NCBI GenBank assembly: GCA_964460665.1
Contig: CAYWSL010000008.1
Location: 1-64,000, forward strand
DNA: 64,000 bases
Source: K23-9 sp964460665
Lineage (GTDB): Bacteria > Planctomycetota > Planctomycetia > Pirellulales > Pirellulaceae
Direction: 5' to 3'
The position numbers and the translations under genes were made by a program. This document shows, in pieces, positions 1-9,283 of this stretch. Under the pieces are notes generated by a model that saw only the letters and a list, made by a program, of their open reading frames with translations, did not search any database and had not been told where the DNA came from. Position 1 is the first letter of the stretch. Each line of letters opens with the position of its first letter.

Positions 1-843
1 GGCAGATATGACTACGATCACGCGCAGGAAAGCGTTCGATGGTGCAACAACAAAGGTATTCGAGTGATCGGTGGTCCCCTGTTTGACTTCCGCGAACGGC
101 TGATGCCACATTGGCTGTACTTGCTAGAAGACAACTTCGATGAACTGCTATCGGCCGTGACAAACTTCGCCGAACAAGTCGTTACCAAGTTTCGCGGCTC
201 TGTGCAGTTGTGGAACTGCGCAGCTGGCCTGAACACGCCTGGTCCCATCGATTTGAACGATGAACAGGTCATGCGTCTCGCATTGGGAGTCCTGCAAACC
301 GTTCGTCGCACCGATCCGAACACGCCAGCGATTGTGACCTTTGATCAGCCTTATGGTGAGTACTTGGCCAAACACCGTGACGGGATTTCTCCGTTGCACT
401 TTGCTGACGCCGTAGCTCGAAGCGGACTTGGAATGGCCGGCATCGGTTTAGATTTCCGAATGAATTACAGCAGTAATGCGACGCTGCCACGTTCGGCTGT
501 CGACTTTGGTCAGATGATCGATCGCTGGGCAACGCTGGGCATGCCGTTGCTGGTTCAGCTGTCGGTTCCTGGCGGTACGGAAGCGGACGTGAAAGCGGTC
601 GCGCCGTCCGAAGTCCTGCGAGTTCCAGGAGTTGTACGCGATCCAGCATCGGACCAGCTGCGTTACGCGGCTCCGCTAATTCGAACCCTACTGGCCAAGC
701 ACATCGTACACGGCATCGTCTGGGACGGTTGGTCGGACGCCGAAGCCCACGTTCAAAGCCACTCTGGCGTGATCGACGCCAAAGGACAGCCACGACCGTT
801 GCTGGAGTACTTGACCAGAATTCGCCGCGAATTCTTGGTCTGA
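1..843 (+). CDS. GH10-like glycoside hydrolase fold protein, 5' end outside window
   Basis: The reading frame is open from the first base, so the N-terminus lies upstream; 280 residues are visible. The segment YDYDHAQESVRWCNNKGIRV followed by a Trp-Leu after a proline-poor loop, then LWNCAAGLN, and near the end HGIVWDGWSDAEAHV and a KGQPRPLLEYL segment, match the layout of the GH10 xylanase TIM barrel (the WNVVNE strand and the C-terminal WG-SD-W and KPAY-like elements). The acid/base Glu expected in WN-x-x-NE is absent (WNCAAGLN), and the nucleophile strand reads LLVQLSVPGG instead of ITELD. This is therefore probably a non-catalytic or diverged member. It is followed by a lactonase gene on the same strand. 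The family call is by pattern only. Confidence 0.55.
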   Translation, partial: GRYDYDHAQESVRWCNNKGIRVIGGPLFDFRERLMPHWLYLLEDNFDELLSAVTNFAEQVVTKFRGSVQLWNCAAGLNTPGPIDLNDEQVMRLALGVLQTVRRTDPNTPAIVTFDQPYGEYLAKHRDGISPLHFADAVARSGLGMAGIGLDFRMNYSSNATLPRSAVDFGQMIDRWATLGMPLLVQLSVPGGTEADVKAVAPSEVLRVPGVVRDPASDQLRYAAPLIRTLLAKHIVHGIVWDGWSDAEAHVQSHSGVIDAKGQPRPLLEYLTRIRREFLV

Positions 844-912
844 CGCGCAGCGTCGTCTATGGTATTGGCCGAACATCTGATTCTTCCTTTACCGTTTGCG
901 AGAGTTTCCCTG

Positions 913-1827
913 ATGCGTTTCCAATCTTCGATTTGGCTTGGCTTGTTGGTCGTTTGTGGTATGACAGCGCAAGGCAATGCGCAGGATGCGATCCAAGCGG
1001 TCGGCAAAGTCCAGAAAGTCGCCGGCGGCTTTGACTTCACCGAAGGGCCTGCGTGGGATCCGAAAGACGGATCGTTGTACTTCACGGATATTCCCAAAGC
1101 CACGATTTACAAGCTACATGCTAATGGCAAACTGACAAAGTTCACTGAAGACTCCAAGCATACCAACGGACTGATGGTGGCTGCGGATGGCCGGATGCTG
1201 GGCTGCCAAATGGACGGCCAAGTTGTCGCGTACGACAACGCGACGGGAAAAGTCACTGTGCTTGCCAAACAGTACGAAGGCAAGCGGTTTAATGCGCCGA
1301 ACGACTTGGTGATCGACACGTCTGGCGGCATCTACTTCACCGACCCGTTGTTTCGCGCGCCAGAGCCGCTACCGCAAACGATCCAAGCCGTGTACTACAT
1401 CAGTGCAGCAGGGGAAGTCAGCCGCGTGACGGAACACATCAACGCTCCCAATGGCATCGGCTTGTCACCCGATGGCAAGCAATTGTACGTCTGTCCCAGC
1501 ATGCAGAGCGAAATGTTAGTCTATGACGTTGACGGCCCGGGAAAGATCTCAGCCAGCCGCACGTTTTGCCAAGTCAAACAACCCAAAGGCAAAACGAATG
1601 CAGGTGCCGATGGTATTGTGCTGGATGTAAAAGGAAATGTTTACATCACCACGCACTTAGGCGTCGAGATCTTTTCCCCCTCTGGCAAGAGCGTTGGCTT
1701 GGTCGCATTTCCTGAGCAACCTGCAAACGTGACCCTTGGCGGGAAAGAAGGCAAGACGATGTTCGTAACGGCGCGAACCGGTTTGTACAAAGTCGAAATG
1801 CCGATCGCAGGTCTGAAGCCAAACTAG
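913..1827 (+). CDS. SMP-30/gluconolactonase-family lactonase, secreted
   Basis: A six-bladed beta-propeller lactonase of 304 residues; family members hydrolyse sugar lactones with a bound divalent cation. Family motifs appear in order: FTEGPAWD (first metal Glu), NGLMVAADGR, NAPNDLVID (metal Asn), NAPNGIGLSPDG and GADGIVLDVKGN (metal Asp). The ATG at 913 is preferred over the upstream ATG at 859 because it directly opens a signal peptide (MRFQSSIWLGLLVVCG, with cleavage near NAQ-DA); the longer form would bury it. It lies 69 nt after the GH10-like gene and is probably cotranscribed with it, and it converges on the BMC operon. A periplasmic lactonase fits oxidative sugar metabolism. The exact substrate cannot be read from sequence. 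Confidence 0.85.
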   Translation: MRFQSSIWLGLLVVCGMTAQGNAQDAIQAVGKVQKVAGGFDFTEGPAWDPKDGSLYFTDIPKATIYKLHANGKLTKFTEDSKHTNGLMVAADGRMLGCQMDGQVVAYDNATGKVTVLAKQYEGKRFNAPNDLVIDTSGGIYFTDPLFRAPEPLPQTIQAVYYISAAGEVSRVTEHINAPNGIGLSPDGKQLYVCPSMQSEMLVYDVDGPGKISASRTFCQVKQPKGKTNAGADGIVLDVKGNVYITTHLGVEIFSPSGKSVGLVAFPEQPANVTLGGKEGKTMFVTARTGLYKVEMPIAGLKPN

Positions 1828-2030
1828 GTCTGCTCTGGCTAGATTCGGCGAGTCAATTTCGGAGTGCCAAGAAGGCGCTCAAGAAATGATCACACGAGCT
1901 TCGGGAAGAAACATACGGACGCAGCCGTTACCTTGCTTCCTCTGACTACTTCCACGAAGCTTTGTGTGAACAAAAGTATCTCATCTGCAGGGGGTCCCGC
2001 AGAGCCAGATATTGTGATCGCTTTTCGTGA

Positions 2031-2966
2031 TCAAACCACCCTATTTCGGACAAGATCAACGGTTTTTCTGAGAGCCGCTCCGCTGGCTCGCAAGCCTTGG
2101 ATTTCCTTGGGCCACAAATCGATTTCCATTTGCTCAACAACGCCTTTGCGGCCGATCACTGTGGGCACCGACAACGCCACGTCACGGATGCCATAAGCAC
2201 CGTTTTGCACGCTGCTGACAGGCAAAACACGACGTTTGTCCAGTGCGATCGACTCGATAACATCGCGGATCGCGATTCCGACAGCAAAGCCAGCTCCGCC
2301 TTTACGCTTGATGACTTCCGCTCCGCTACCACGCGTGCGTTTGAACAACTGCCCTTGCAAGGCACCGTTCCAGCCTGGGTACTTTTCCAGTGGCAAGCCA
2401 GCGATCGTCGCACTGCTCCAGATCGGAACCATCGACTCGCCGTGTTCGCCAAGAATCAGGGCGTTCACCTGTGTCGGTGGAGCCTTCAGTTCTTGTGCGA
2501 TCAGGCTGCGGAAACGGATGGTGTCCAGCTGAGTTCCCAGGCCGATGATTTGAGAAAGGGGCAGGCCCAGTTCCGTTGCGGCTAGGTAAGTCAGGATGTC
2601 AACTGGGTTGCTGACCACGACGACGATTGCCGATGGCTTCGGGCCGGCTGCTTTGACGTCGCGCAAAATCTGAAGGAACAGATCGGTGTTGCGGTTGATC
2701 AAATCCAATCGCGACTCATCTGGCTTGCGGCGTAGACCTGCAGTGATACAGATTACATCGCTGCAAGGAATGTGTTCATAGCCGCCACCGGTGATGACTT
2801 GGTCGGCCACGCTGGGGCCACCGTGTTGCATGTCCAGTGCTTGGCCAACAGCCATTTCTTGGTTGACGTCTAGCAAAGCGATTTCGCGGACGACGCCACC
2901 ACACTGAAGCGCGAAGCCGGCACATGATCCGACCAGACCGCCGCCGCCAATGATTGAAACTTTCAT
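2031..2966 (-). CDS. Lactate/malate dehydrogenase-family enzyme of the BMC operon
   Basis: An NAD-dependent 2-hydroxyacid dehydrogenase of 311 residues. The Rossmann GxGxxG sits at the N-terminus (IIGGGGLVGS), the catalytic His in GEHGES at about residue 175, and the substrate Arg in LDTIR at about 151. The specificity loop reads AGLRRKPDESR. The position that is Gln in lactate dehydrogenases and Arg in malate dehydrogenases is Arg80 here, which argues for malate-like or other substrate use. It is the last gene of the BMC operon, 53 nt after the aldolase. Planctomycete BMC loci usually encode this family, and a role in regenerating NAD+ for the aldehyde dehydrogenase is commonly proposed; that role is inferred, not shown here. 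No clear encapsulation peptide was seen. Confidence 0.85.
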   Translation of the reverse strand: MKVSIIGGGGLVGSCAGFALQCGGVVREIALLDVNQEMAVGQALDMQHGGPSVADQVITGGGYEHIPCSDVICITAGLRRKPDESRLDLINRNTDLFLQILRDVKAAGPKPSAIVVVVSNPVDILTYLAATELGLPLSQIIGLGTQLDTIRFRSLIAQELKAPPTQVNALILGEHGESMVPIWSSATIAGLPLEKYPGWNGALQGQLFKRTRGSGAEVIKRKGGAGFAVGIAIRDVIESIALDKRRVLPVSSVQNGAYGIRDVALSVPTVIGRKGVVEQMEIDLWPKEIQGLRASGAALRKTVDLVRNRVV

Positions 2967-3019
2967 GTTGCTCTATTTCTTGTTACGTGTCGTTTGAATT
3001 TTTGTTGTGTCGCGAACGA

Positions 3020-3940
3020 TTAAGACTGCATCTGACGCATGACTTCATCTGTGATCAGTTTGACCAACTGTTCTTCGCTGACGCCAGCTGGCAAGCCACC
3101 TGATGCACTGCTTGAACGAGTGATCGCTGGAGCACCGTTTGTTGAAGCGGAACCGTGCGATGCAGCCGCACCGTTGGAAGTCGCAGCAGGTGGTGCTTCA
3201 AAGGCTCGGCGCTGAACACCGGAGTCGGCCCACGAGTCACGGAAGATATCGTTTGCGCAGATGTCGCAATCTTTGTACTCTTCGGTGTTGCGCGGGTCCT
3301 TGTATCCCCACTGGTCTTTCAAGTCCAACAGCTCTTTGGACTTGCCTTGGCTCAAGTAAGCGACGTTGCCAAGTTGCTTGGCCAGCATCAGCATGCGGCA
3401 GTAGGAATCCAGAATTTCGGTCCACCAGTAAGCTTGTTCGACGGTTTCGCCGTAGCTGACGGTACCGTGGTTGGCCAAGATCATCACGTTGGTTTTCTTA
3501 ACGAACGGAATGATGGTGTCGGCGAAGGATTGTCCGCCAGGTGTTTCGTACTTGGTGATCGGCACATCGCCCAAGAACACTTCGACTTCAGGCAAAATGC
3601 ACTGGGGAATCGGCTCGCGTGCAATCGCAAAAGCGGTTGCGTGTGGTGGGTGACAGTGGACGACGCTGCGGATGTCTTCACGCTGCTTGTAGATTTCCAA
3701 GTGCAGAAGAGCTTCGCTGGAACGTTTCTTGCGGCCAGCGATTTGCTTGCCGGTCATGTCGATCAACGCAATGTCCTCGGGCTGCAGAAAGCCTTTGCAC
3801 TGAAGCGTTGGCGTGCACAGGACTTCATTGTCGCTGACTCGCACAGTGATGTTGCCATCGTTGGCAGCAGCGAACTGACGATTATAAATGCGACGGCCAA
3901 TGTCGCACATGTCTTGTTTGATCTTATGAAGGTTTTGCAT
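3020..3940 (-). CDS. Class II (fuculose-1-phosphate-type) aldolase with C-terminal encapsulation peptide
   Basis: A 306-residue zinc-dependent class II aldolase/adducin-family protein expected to split L-fuculose-1-phosphate or L-rhamnulose-1-phosphate into DHAP and L-lactaldehyde. Zinc ligands are visible as VVHCHPPHA and NHGTVSYG, with an SSEALLHLEIY helix before them. The catalytic part ends near residue 230. An Ala/Ser-rich linker (about 245-283) then leads to a short amphipathic helix, SEEQLVKLITDEVMRQMQS, the hallmark of a BMC encapsulation peptide placed at the C-terminus. The enzyme is thus probably packaged in the shell and delivers lactaldehyde to the aldehyde dehydrogenase of the same operon. 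The ATG start is clear. Confidence 0.92.
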   Translation of the reverse strand: MQNLHKIKQDMCDIGRRIYNRQFAAANDGNITVRVSDNEVLCTPTLQCKGFLQPEDIALIDMTGKQIAGRKKRSSEALLHLEIYKQREDIRSVVHCHPPHATAFAIAREPIPQCILPEVEVFLGDVPITKYETPGGQSFADTIIPFVKKTNVMILANHGTVSYGETVEQAYWWTEILDSYCRMLMLAKQLGNVAYLSQGKSKELLDLKDQWGYKDPRNTEEYKDCDICANDIFRDSWADSGVQRRAFEAPPAATSNGAAASHGSASTNGAPAITRSSSASGGLPAGVSEEQLVKLITDEVMRQMQS

Positions 3941-4032
3941 TCCGATGTTCCTAGTTGTTAGCCAAGATCGCTCTTGGTGGTCTAGCGTTTGTCAATTTGT
4001 TGTTTGAGTTGGTTCACGTCTTTGAAGACGTC

Positions 4033-4314
4033 TTAGTTCACGTCCACTTCGTCAAGCAATGCGACGATTGAAGCGTCGATTGGCTTGATGTCGGGGCGAA
4101 AAGGTTGTGCCGATTCGGGGCCTTCTGCCAAAGCAACCAAGTCACCCATCCCTGCACCACATAAATCCCATGCCACGACGGTTTCGCCGCCAAGCGGATC
4201 AGCATCGATGCGATCAATCGAATCAACGATCTCGACGCAACGTAGCGTTGCGCCGGCCATCGTCGGATGAAAACGCGATAGCGTCACCTTTCCGATCGTG
4301 CGGGCTAATTTCAT
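4033..4314 (-). CDS. BMC-P shell pentamer (EutN/CcmL family), copy 3 in operon order
   Basis: A 93-residue EutN/CcmL-family protein that forms the pentameric vertices of the microcompartment shell. It begins MKLARTIGKVTLSRFHP and carries the family's core, a conserved hydrophobic strand (VVAWDLCGAGMGDLVALAEG) followed by KPIDASIVALLDEVDV. It lies 15 nt downstream of the unknown cargo-candidate gene and upstream of the aldolase gene. Three divergent BMC-P genes are present in this operon, as in the characterised planctomycete BMC, whereas many other BMCs have one or two. Assignment to the family is secure; which facet or vertex population it forms is unknown. Confidence 0.93.
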   Translation of the reverse strand: MKLARTIGKVTLSRFHPTMAGATLRCVEIVDSIDRIDADPLGGETVVAWDLCGAGMGDLVALAEGPESAQPFRPDIKPIDASIVALLDEVDVN

Positions 4315-4329
4315 GGTTGGAATTCTGTA

Positions 4330-5019
4330 TTAGAGTTTCGCAATTTGAGCGGCCGCGTTCACGGCTGCGATCAAGTTCATTTGTTTCATGTCGATCACCC
4401 AAACGGTCGGCTGCAGTTCATCGGCAAATCGACCAACATCGTTAGTCGATCCGACCATCGCTGCTCGCTGCCCGCCGCTGCACAGTCGAAACACGTCCAC
4501 TGCGGGCGTGTCGCTTAGCACGATCTGTGCTGATCCTGACTGAACGCCGCGCCGTGACAGTTGATGGGCAACCGCAATAGCACGTTCGGGGTCTTGGGCG
4601 TCGGTAATGTTTTGTGTGGTGGTCGAGTTGGTTTTGGCTGGGCTGGCTGTCGTGCTTGTCGTGGCCGAGCTAGTAGTGATCTGCGGCGCTGGGGTTTGTG
4701 ATTTCGGTAGTTCGACGCTTCGTGTGATCGTTACGCCACACTGTTTAGCTGCGTCCTTGGCGGCCGGTGTGACGATCGCTTTGGATCCGACGAACACTTG
4801 GCTGGGGTTGCCAGCGAGTCGTTCGATCAGGTTCGCAGTGACGATGTTGTCACGGATGGAGGCGGCGGTTTGGTTAGTTTGGGTTGCTGTAGCTAACGTT
4901 GTGCCTAGTGGCGCGCCAGTGCCTAGTGGCATGCCGGGTTGTTTCAATCGAGCGATGACTTGACGAACGACACGGGCGATGTACGCCGGGTCGATCGTTG
5001 AATTCATCGTGGTGCTCAT
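4330..5019 (-). CDS. Unknown BMC cargo candidate with N-terminal encapsulation-peptide-like helix
   Basis: A 229-residue protein I do not recognise. Near its start it has an amphipathic helix, STIDPAYIARVVRQVIARLK, very like the targeting helices of PduP and PduL in this operon. A Gly/Ala/Thr linker follows, then a small domain containing VTPAAKDAAKQCGVTITR, then a low-complexity Thr/Ser/Ala stretch (about residues 110-140). The C-terminal domain ends in GGQRAAMVGSTNDVGR and VWVIDMKQMNLIAAVNAAAQ. The C-terminal part is faintly reminiscent of RpiB/LacAB sugar isomerases, but key residues cannot be confirmed. An AGGAC Shine-Dalgarno site supports the ATG. It lies between two BMC-P genes, so it is very likely lumenal. 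Confidence 0.75.
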   Translation of the reverse strand: MSTTMNSTIDPAYIARVVRQVIARLKQPGMPLGTGAPLGTTLATATQTNQTAASIRDNIVTANLIERLAGNPSQVFVGSKAIVTPAAKDAAKQCGVTITRSVELPKSQTPAPQITTSSATTSTTASPAKTNSTTTQNITDAQDPERAIAVAHQLSRRGVQSGSAQIVLSDTPAVDVFRLCSGGQRAAMVGSTNDVGRFADELQPTVWVIDMKQMNLIAAVNAAAQIAKL

Positions 5020-5129
5020 TGTTTTGTCCTGTGCTTTGCCGGGCTGCGGCTAGTGGCTCGTCGGTCCGTCGTTTGTTCTGGTGCTTTGTCTTGTCGATTT
5101 GTTTGGCGGTTAGTCCACTCGTTTGGCGG

Positions 5130-5384
5130 CTAGTCCACCAATCCCGCAACGCTCCAGCGTGCGGGAGTTTGCTTGTGACCGGTGACTTCACGTGCAAACG
5201 TGCCGTCGCTGGTCAAGAAGACTCGGTCGCCTTTCCTGGCTCCAATTCCATCTAGCACGATCAACGGTGGTCCGTCCGCTTTGTCGTCCACGCCGATCGG
5301 CTGAACAACCAACATGCGACAGCCGACAAAGCTGTCATGCTTTGTGGTCGCGTGGGTCGGGCCAAGGACGAGTGCTGGTTGCAT
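5130..5384 (-). CDS. BMC-P shell pentamer (EutN/CcmL family), copy 2
   Basis: An 84-residue EutN/CcmL-family vertex protein. It starts MQPALVLGPTHATTKHDSF, continues with GCRMLVVQPIGVDDKADG, and has the family core LIVLDGIGARKGDRVFLTSDG. It is shorter and clearly diverged from the other two BMC-P proteins of this operon, so the three are not recent duplicates. It sits 24 nt downstream of the aldehyde dehydrogenase gene and 110 nt upstream of the unknown cargo gene. The 110-nt stretch contains no obvious gene. It would be coexpressed with the whole operon. Confidence 0.93.
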   Translation of the reverse strand: MQPALVLGPTHATTKHDSFVGCRMLVVQPIGVDDKADGPPLIVLDGIGARKGDRVFLTSDGTFAREVTGHKQTPARWSVAGLVD

Positions 5385-5408
5385 TGGGGAGTTCTCTATC
5401 TTTCTTCG

Positions 5409-6848
5409 TTAAACAACACGTAGTTCGTCGATCATGCTGCAGCGACGTTCACGTGTGAATGTGTTCGGTGTCGTCACACCTTCGCCAGTTGGCCCTGCGA
5501 TGGAGAACGACAGGTAGCCTTCGCCGCCCAGCCCCAATGCTGCCATGCAAGGACCGTTCTTGACGTATAGCGTCGTGTCCAGTTCGCGACCCATCTTGGT
5601 CATGTTGCGTACGTTGCGCGAGTGAATGATCGCGGTGTGGCGGAAGCCATGTTCGTACCTTTTCGCCAGGGCAATAGCGTGATCAACGTCACGAGCGCGA
5701 ACGAATGGGATGAATGGCATCATCTGTTCGACCGAAACGAATGGGTGATGTTCGTCGGTTTCGCCAAATATCAACTCGGTTCCAGCAGGAACGCTAAGGC
5801 CAGCTGCCTGGGCCAAGACGCTTGCGTCGCGGCCGATGAATTCTTTTGCTGCAGCGTCGTGATTGTCGTCGCCGACTTGGACGATGGCCTTGCTGGTCAA
5901 GGCTGCGATTTGTCCGGCGTTCAGCTGAGCCGCACCGGCACGTCGCATGGCGTCCATCATCGCGTCGAACACACTGTCGACAACGAAGACTTCTTTTTCT
6001 GCGATGCACAATAAGTTGTTGTCGTACGCGCCACCTTCGATGATGCAACGTGCCGCGTTGTCCAAGTCAGCCGTTTCATCAACCACAACCGGTGGATTAC
6101 CAGGGCCAGCCACGATCGCGCGTTTTCCGCTGTTCAGTGCCGCGCGTCCCACTGCGGGGCCGCCGGTCACACAGATCAACGCAACGTCGCGGTGAGCGAA
6201 CAGGTCGTTTGCGGTTTGCAAAGTCGGTTCGGCGATCAGTGAAATTAGGTTGTCAATTCCCAGTTCGCGGTGAATCGCTTCGTTGAATCGTCGAACGCCT
6301 TCGGTGGCGACTAGCTTGCCTGATGGGTGTGGGTTGACGACGACGGCGTTGCCACCGGCGATCATGCTGACAGCGTTGCCGGTGATGGTTGGCAGGCTGT
6401 GAGTCACTGGCGTGATGGCACCGATAACACCGAACGGTGCACGTTCGATGACAGCCAGCCCGTTGTCGCCGCTGAAGCACTTGGTTTCCAAGAACTCGGT
6501 ACCTGGCGAAAGCATGCCCAGCGTTTTCAGCTTTTCGATTTTGTGTTCTGGTCGACCAATCTTGGTCTCGTTCATTTCCATCAAGCCCAGTTCTTCGCAA
6601 TTCTCAATCGAAATACGACGAATGATGTCGATGACCTTCTTGCGGTCTTCCATTGATCGTTCACGCAACTGCTCGAAAGCAGCACGCGCAGCGGTCACAG
6701 CCGAGTCCGCGTCGTAGAAAATCCCGTGGCGTCCGCCGACGGGCGAACCCATTGGGCGACCGGTTTGGCTGGGGCCAGGTGGCATCGGACCGACTTCGTT
6801 CAGGACCTGAGCGACCACGTTGCGGATAAGGTTTTCGTCGAATGGCAT
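5409..6848 (-). CDS. pduP: CoA-acylating aldehyde dehydrogenase (PduP/EutE family), BMC signature enzyme
   Basis: A 479-residue aldehyde dehydrogenase that should oxidise L-lactaldehyde, and perhaps other aldehydes, to the acyl-CoA using NAD+. The first 20 residues (DENLIRNVVAQVLNEVG) form an encapsulation-peptide helix followed by a Pro/Gly linker, then the catalytic domain from about residue 43. The catalytic Cys is at about 281 in NNLLCIAEKE, the diagnostic motif of the PduP/EutE group, and GVIGAITPVTHSLPT is the conserved N-terminal core. It lies between two BMC-P genes. The acyl-CoA product would pass to PduL and the kinase of this operon. The symbol denotes the family, since the substrate here is likely lactaldehyde rather than propionaldehyde. 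Confidence 0.95.
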   Translation of the reverse strand: MPFDENLIRNVVAQVLNEVGPMPPGPSQTGRPMGSPVGGRHGIFYDADSAVTAARAAFEQLRERSMEDRKKVIDIIRRISIENCEELGLMEMNETKIGRPEHKIEKLKTLGMLSPGTEFLETKCFSGDNGLAVIERAPFGVIGAITPVTHSLPTITGNAVSMIAGGNAVVVNPHPSGKLVATEGVRRFNEAIHRELGIDNLISLIAEPTLQTANDLFAHRDVALICVTGGPAVGRAALNSGKRAIVAGPGNPPVVVDETADLDNAARCIIEGGAYDNNLLCIAEKEVFVVDSVFDAMMDAMRRAGAAQLNAGQIAALTSKAIVQVGDDNHDAAAKEFIGRDASVLAQAAGLSVPAGTELIFGETDEHHPFVSVEQMMPFIPFVRARDVDHAIALAKRYEHGFRHTAIIHSRNVRNMTKMGRELDTTLYVKNGPCMAALGLGGEGYLSFSIAGPTGEGVTTPNTFTRERRCSMIDELRVV

Positions 6849-6942
6849 GGTGGATGTCTTGCGTTTGATGTGTCGTTAAGTTTCTTGTTGTCGGCGGCAC
6901 TAGGCTTCATCAGCCGACAAGAACAATCGTTTTGGCAGCTGT

Positions 6943-7254
6943 CTATTCCGTTCGGTCGTAAACGCTGGCCTTGTCGATGTGGACGGAATCGACGATGCCA
7001 GTGATAACGGCGTCGATCGGCAAGTCCTTGGTTTCCGGCGTCAGCCGAGCGCTACTTCCTTGCACGATTAGCACAAAGTCACCTTCGCCAGCACCCAACG
7101 TGTCGACTGCGATGAACGTCCGTCCGGTTGTCGTCAGCGACTTGCGTTTCTTGGCTTCCAGACGGTAGGGTTCGACGACCAGCAATTTGTGTCCGGTCAT
7201 CGAATCCACCTTTTGGGTGCTGACGACCGATCCTGTCACGAGGGCAATGAACAT
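6943..7254 (-). CDS. BMC-P shell pentamer (EutN/CcmL family), copy 1
   Basis: A 103-residue EutN/CcmL-family protein starting MFIALVTGSVVSTQKVDSM, with GHKLLVVEPYRLE, the conserved strand TFIAVDTLGAGEGDFVLIVQ, and the terminal LPIDAVITGIVDSV typical of the family. It has a short extra tail (HIDKASVYDRTE). It lies 15 nt downstream of the kinase gene and 94 nt upstream of the aldehyde dehydrogenase. It would occupy shell vertices. Of the three BMC-P copies it is the one closest in length to canonical EutN/CcmL proteins. Confidence 0.93.
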   Translation of the reverse strand: MFIALVTGSVVSTQKVDSMTGHKLLVVEPYRLEAKKRKSLTTTGRTFIAVDTLGAGEGDFVLIVQGSSARLTPETKDLPIDAVITGIVDSVHIDKASVYDRTE

Positions 7255-7269
7255 GGTTACTTCCTTTAC

Positions 7270-8460
<1,191 letters not shown>

Positions 8461-8567
8461 GTGGGGGAATCCATTGCGTGAGTCAGAAATCAAATGAGCG
8501 TTTTGGGACAATTCGTTTTGGTCAGCCAAGTCGTCAGCGATTGCTTGCTGCGGCTTGGCCTTCCCAC

Positions 8568-8837
8568 TTAGTCCAAAAAAGCTTCTGACAGACCTTCGGA
8601 AGGACGTGGGATAATGTGGCTGCTAACCAATTCACCAACTTGAGCGGCAGCGGAAGCACCAGCTTCGACGGCGGCGCGAACGCTACCGACATCGCCACTG
8701 ACAACAGTCGTGACCAAGCCACCACCGATGTCGACTCGTTTAACAATTTCAACATTGGCAGCTTTGGCCATCGCGTCAGTCGCTTCGATCAACGACAAAA
8801 GGCCTTTGGTTTCAATCAAACCGATTGCATCATTCAT
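8568..8837 (-). CDS. BMC-H hexameric shell protein, copy 2
   Basis: A single-domain BMC-H protein (89 residues) forming the hexagonal facets of the shell. It shows MNDAIGLIETKGLLSLIEA, the pore region VDIGGGLVTTVVSGD, and the terminal HIIPRP of the family. An upstream ATG at 8879 would add 14 poorly conserved residues; the ATG at 8837 gives the standard BMC-H N-terminus and has an AGAAGA element 7 nt upstream, so it is preferred. The pore loop sequence is glycine-rich, as in metabolite-permeable facets. Together with the other BMC-H and three BMC-P genes it makes up the whole shell set; no tandem-domain BMC-T gene is present in the window. Confidence 0.93.
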   Translation of the reverse strand: MNDAIGLIETKGLLSLIEATDAMAKAANVEIVKRVDIGGGLVTTVVSGDVGSVRAAVEAGASAAAQVGELVSSHIIPRPSEGLSEAFLD

Positions 8838-8940
8838 AGGAGTATCTTCTGTAGAAAAATTTTCATTTGGTTTAGTCAAGCGAACGAATGGAGATCGTTC
8901 ACAAATTCAGTTTGCCAATCCGAGATCGGCCAAAAGCGAA

Positions 8941-9225
8941 CTACTCGCCAACTTTCAGGACTCGGCCCAAGTCGTCGTGTGGTCGTGGGATGATCTGAAC
9001 GCTCAGAACTTCACCAACGCGACCTGCAGCAGCAGCACCGGCGTCCGTTGCAGCTCGTACAGCCGCGACGTCACCCGTTACGAATGCGCTGACCAGTCCA
9101 CCACCAACTTTGTCCCAACCGAGGAACTGAACGTTGGCGGCCTTCATCATTGCGTCGGATGCTTCGATCAGAGCAACAAAGCCCTTGGTCTCAATCATGC
9201 CTAACGCTTCGCTAATCTTTGCCAT
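8941..9225 (-). CDS. BMC-H hexameric shell protein, copy 1
   Basis: A 94-residue BMC-H facet protein: MAKISEALGMIETKGFVALI, pore segment WDKVGGGLVSAFVTGD, then VRAATDAGAAAAGRVGEVLS and VQIIPRPHDDL. It is similar to but distinct from the second BMC-H gene, with a short basic tail (GRVLKVGE). An AAAGG element about 10 nt upstream supports the ATG. The two BMC-H genes are separated by 103 nt with no gene, and they lie directly downstream of pduL. Two BMC-H plus three BMC-P genes without BMC-T is the shell inventory described for the planctomycete-type BMC. Confidence 0.94.
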   Translation of the reverse strand: MAKISEALGMIETKGFVALIEASDAMMKAANVQFLGWDKVGGGLVSAFVTGDVAAVRAATDAGAAAAGRVGEVLSVQIIPRPHDDLGRVLKVGE

Positions 9226-9283
9226 TTGTGTTTGCCTTTATCTAAGGAGTAGTAATGGTCGAAAGGAGAAAATGGTTTACGGT

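Noticed and set aside
1864..2196. 110-residue plus-strand frame after the lactonase
   Set aside because: It overlaps the dehydrogenase gene on the other strand and has no recognisable features.
3155..3961. 268-residue open frame on the plus strand across the aldolase gene
   Set aside because: Antisense to a clearly coding aldolase. The translated frame is without any domain or ribosome binding site and follows the codon bias of the opposite strand.
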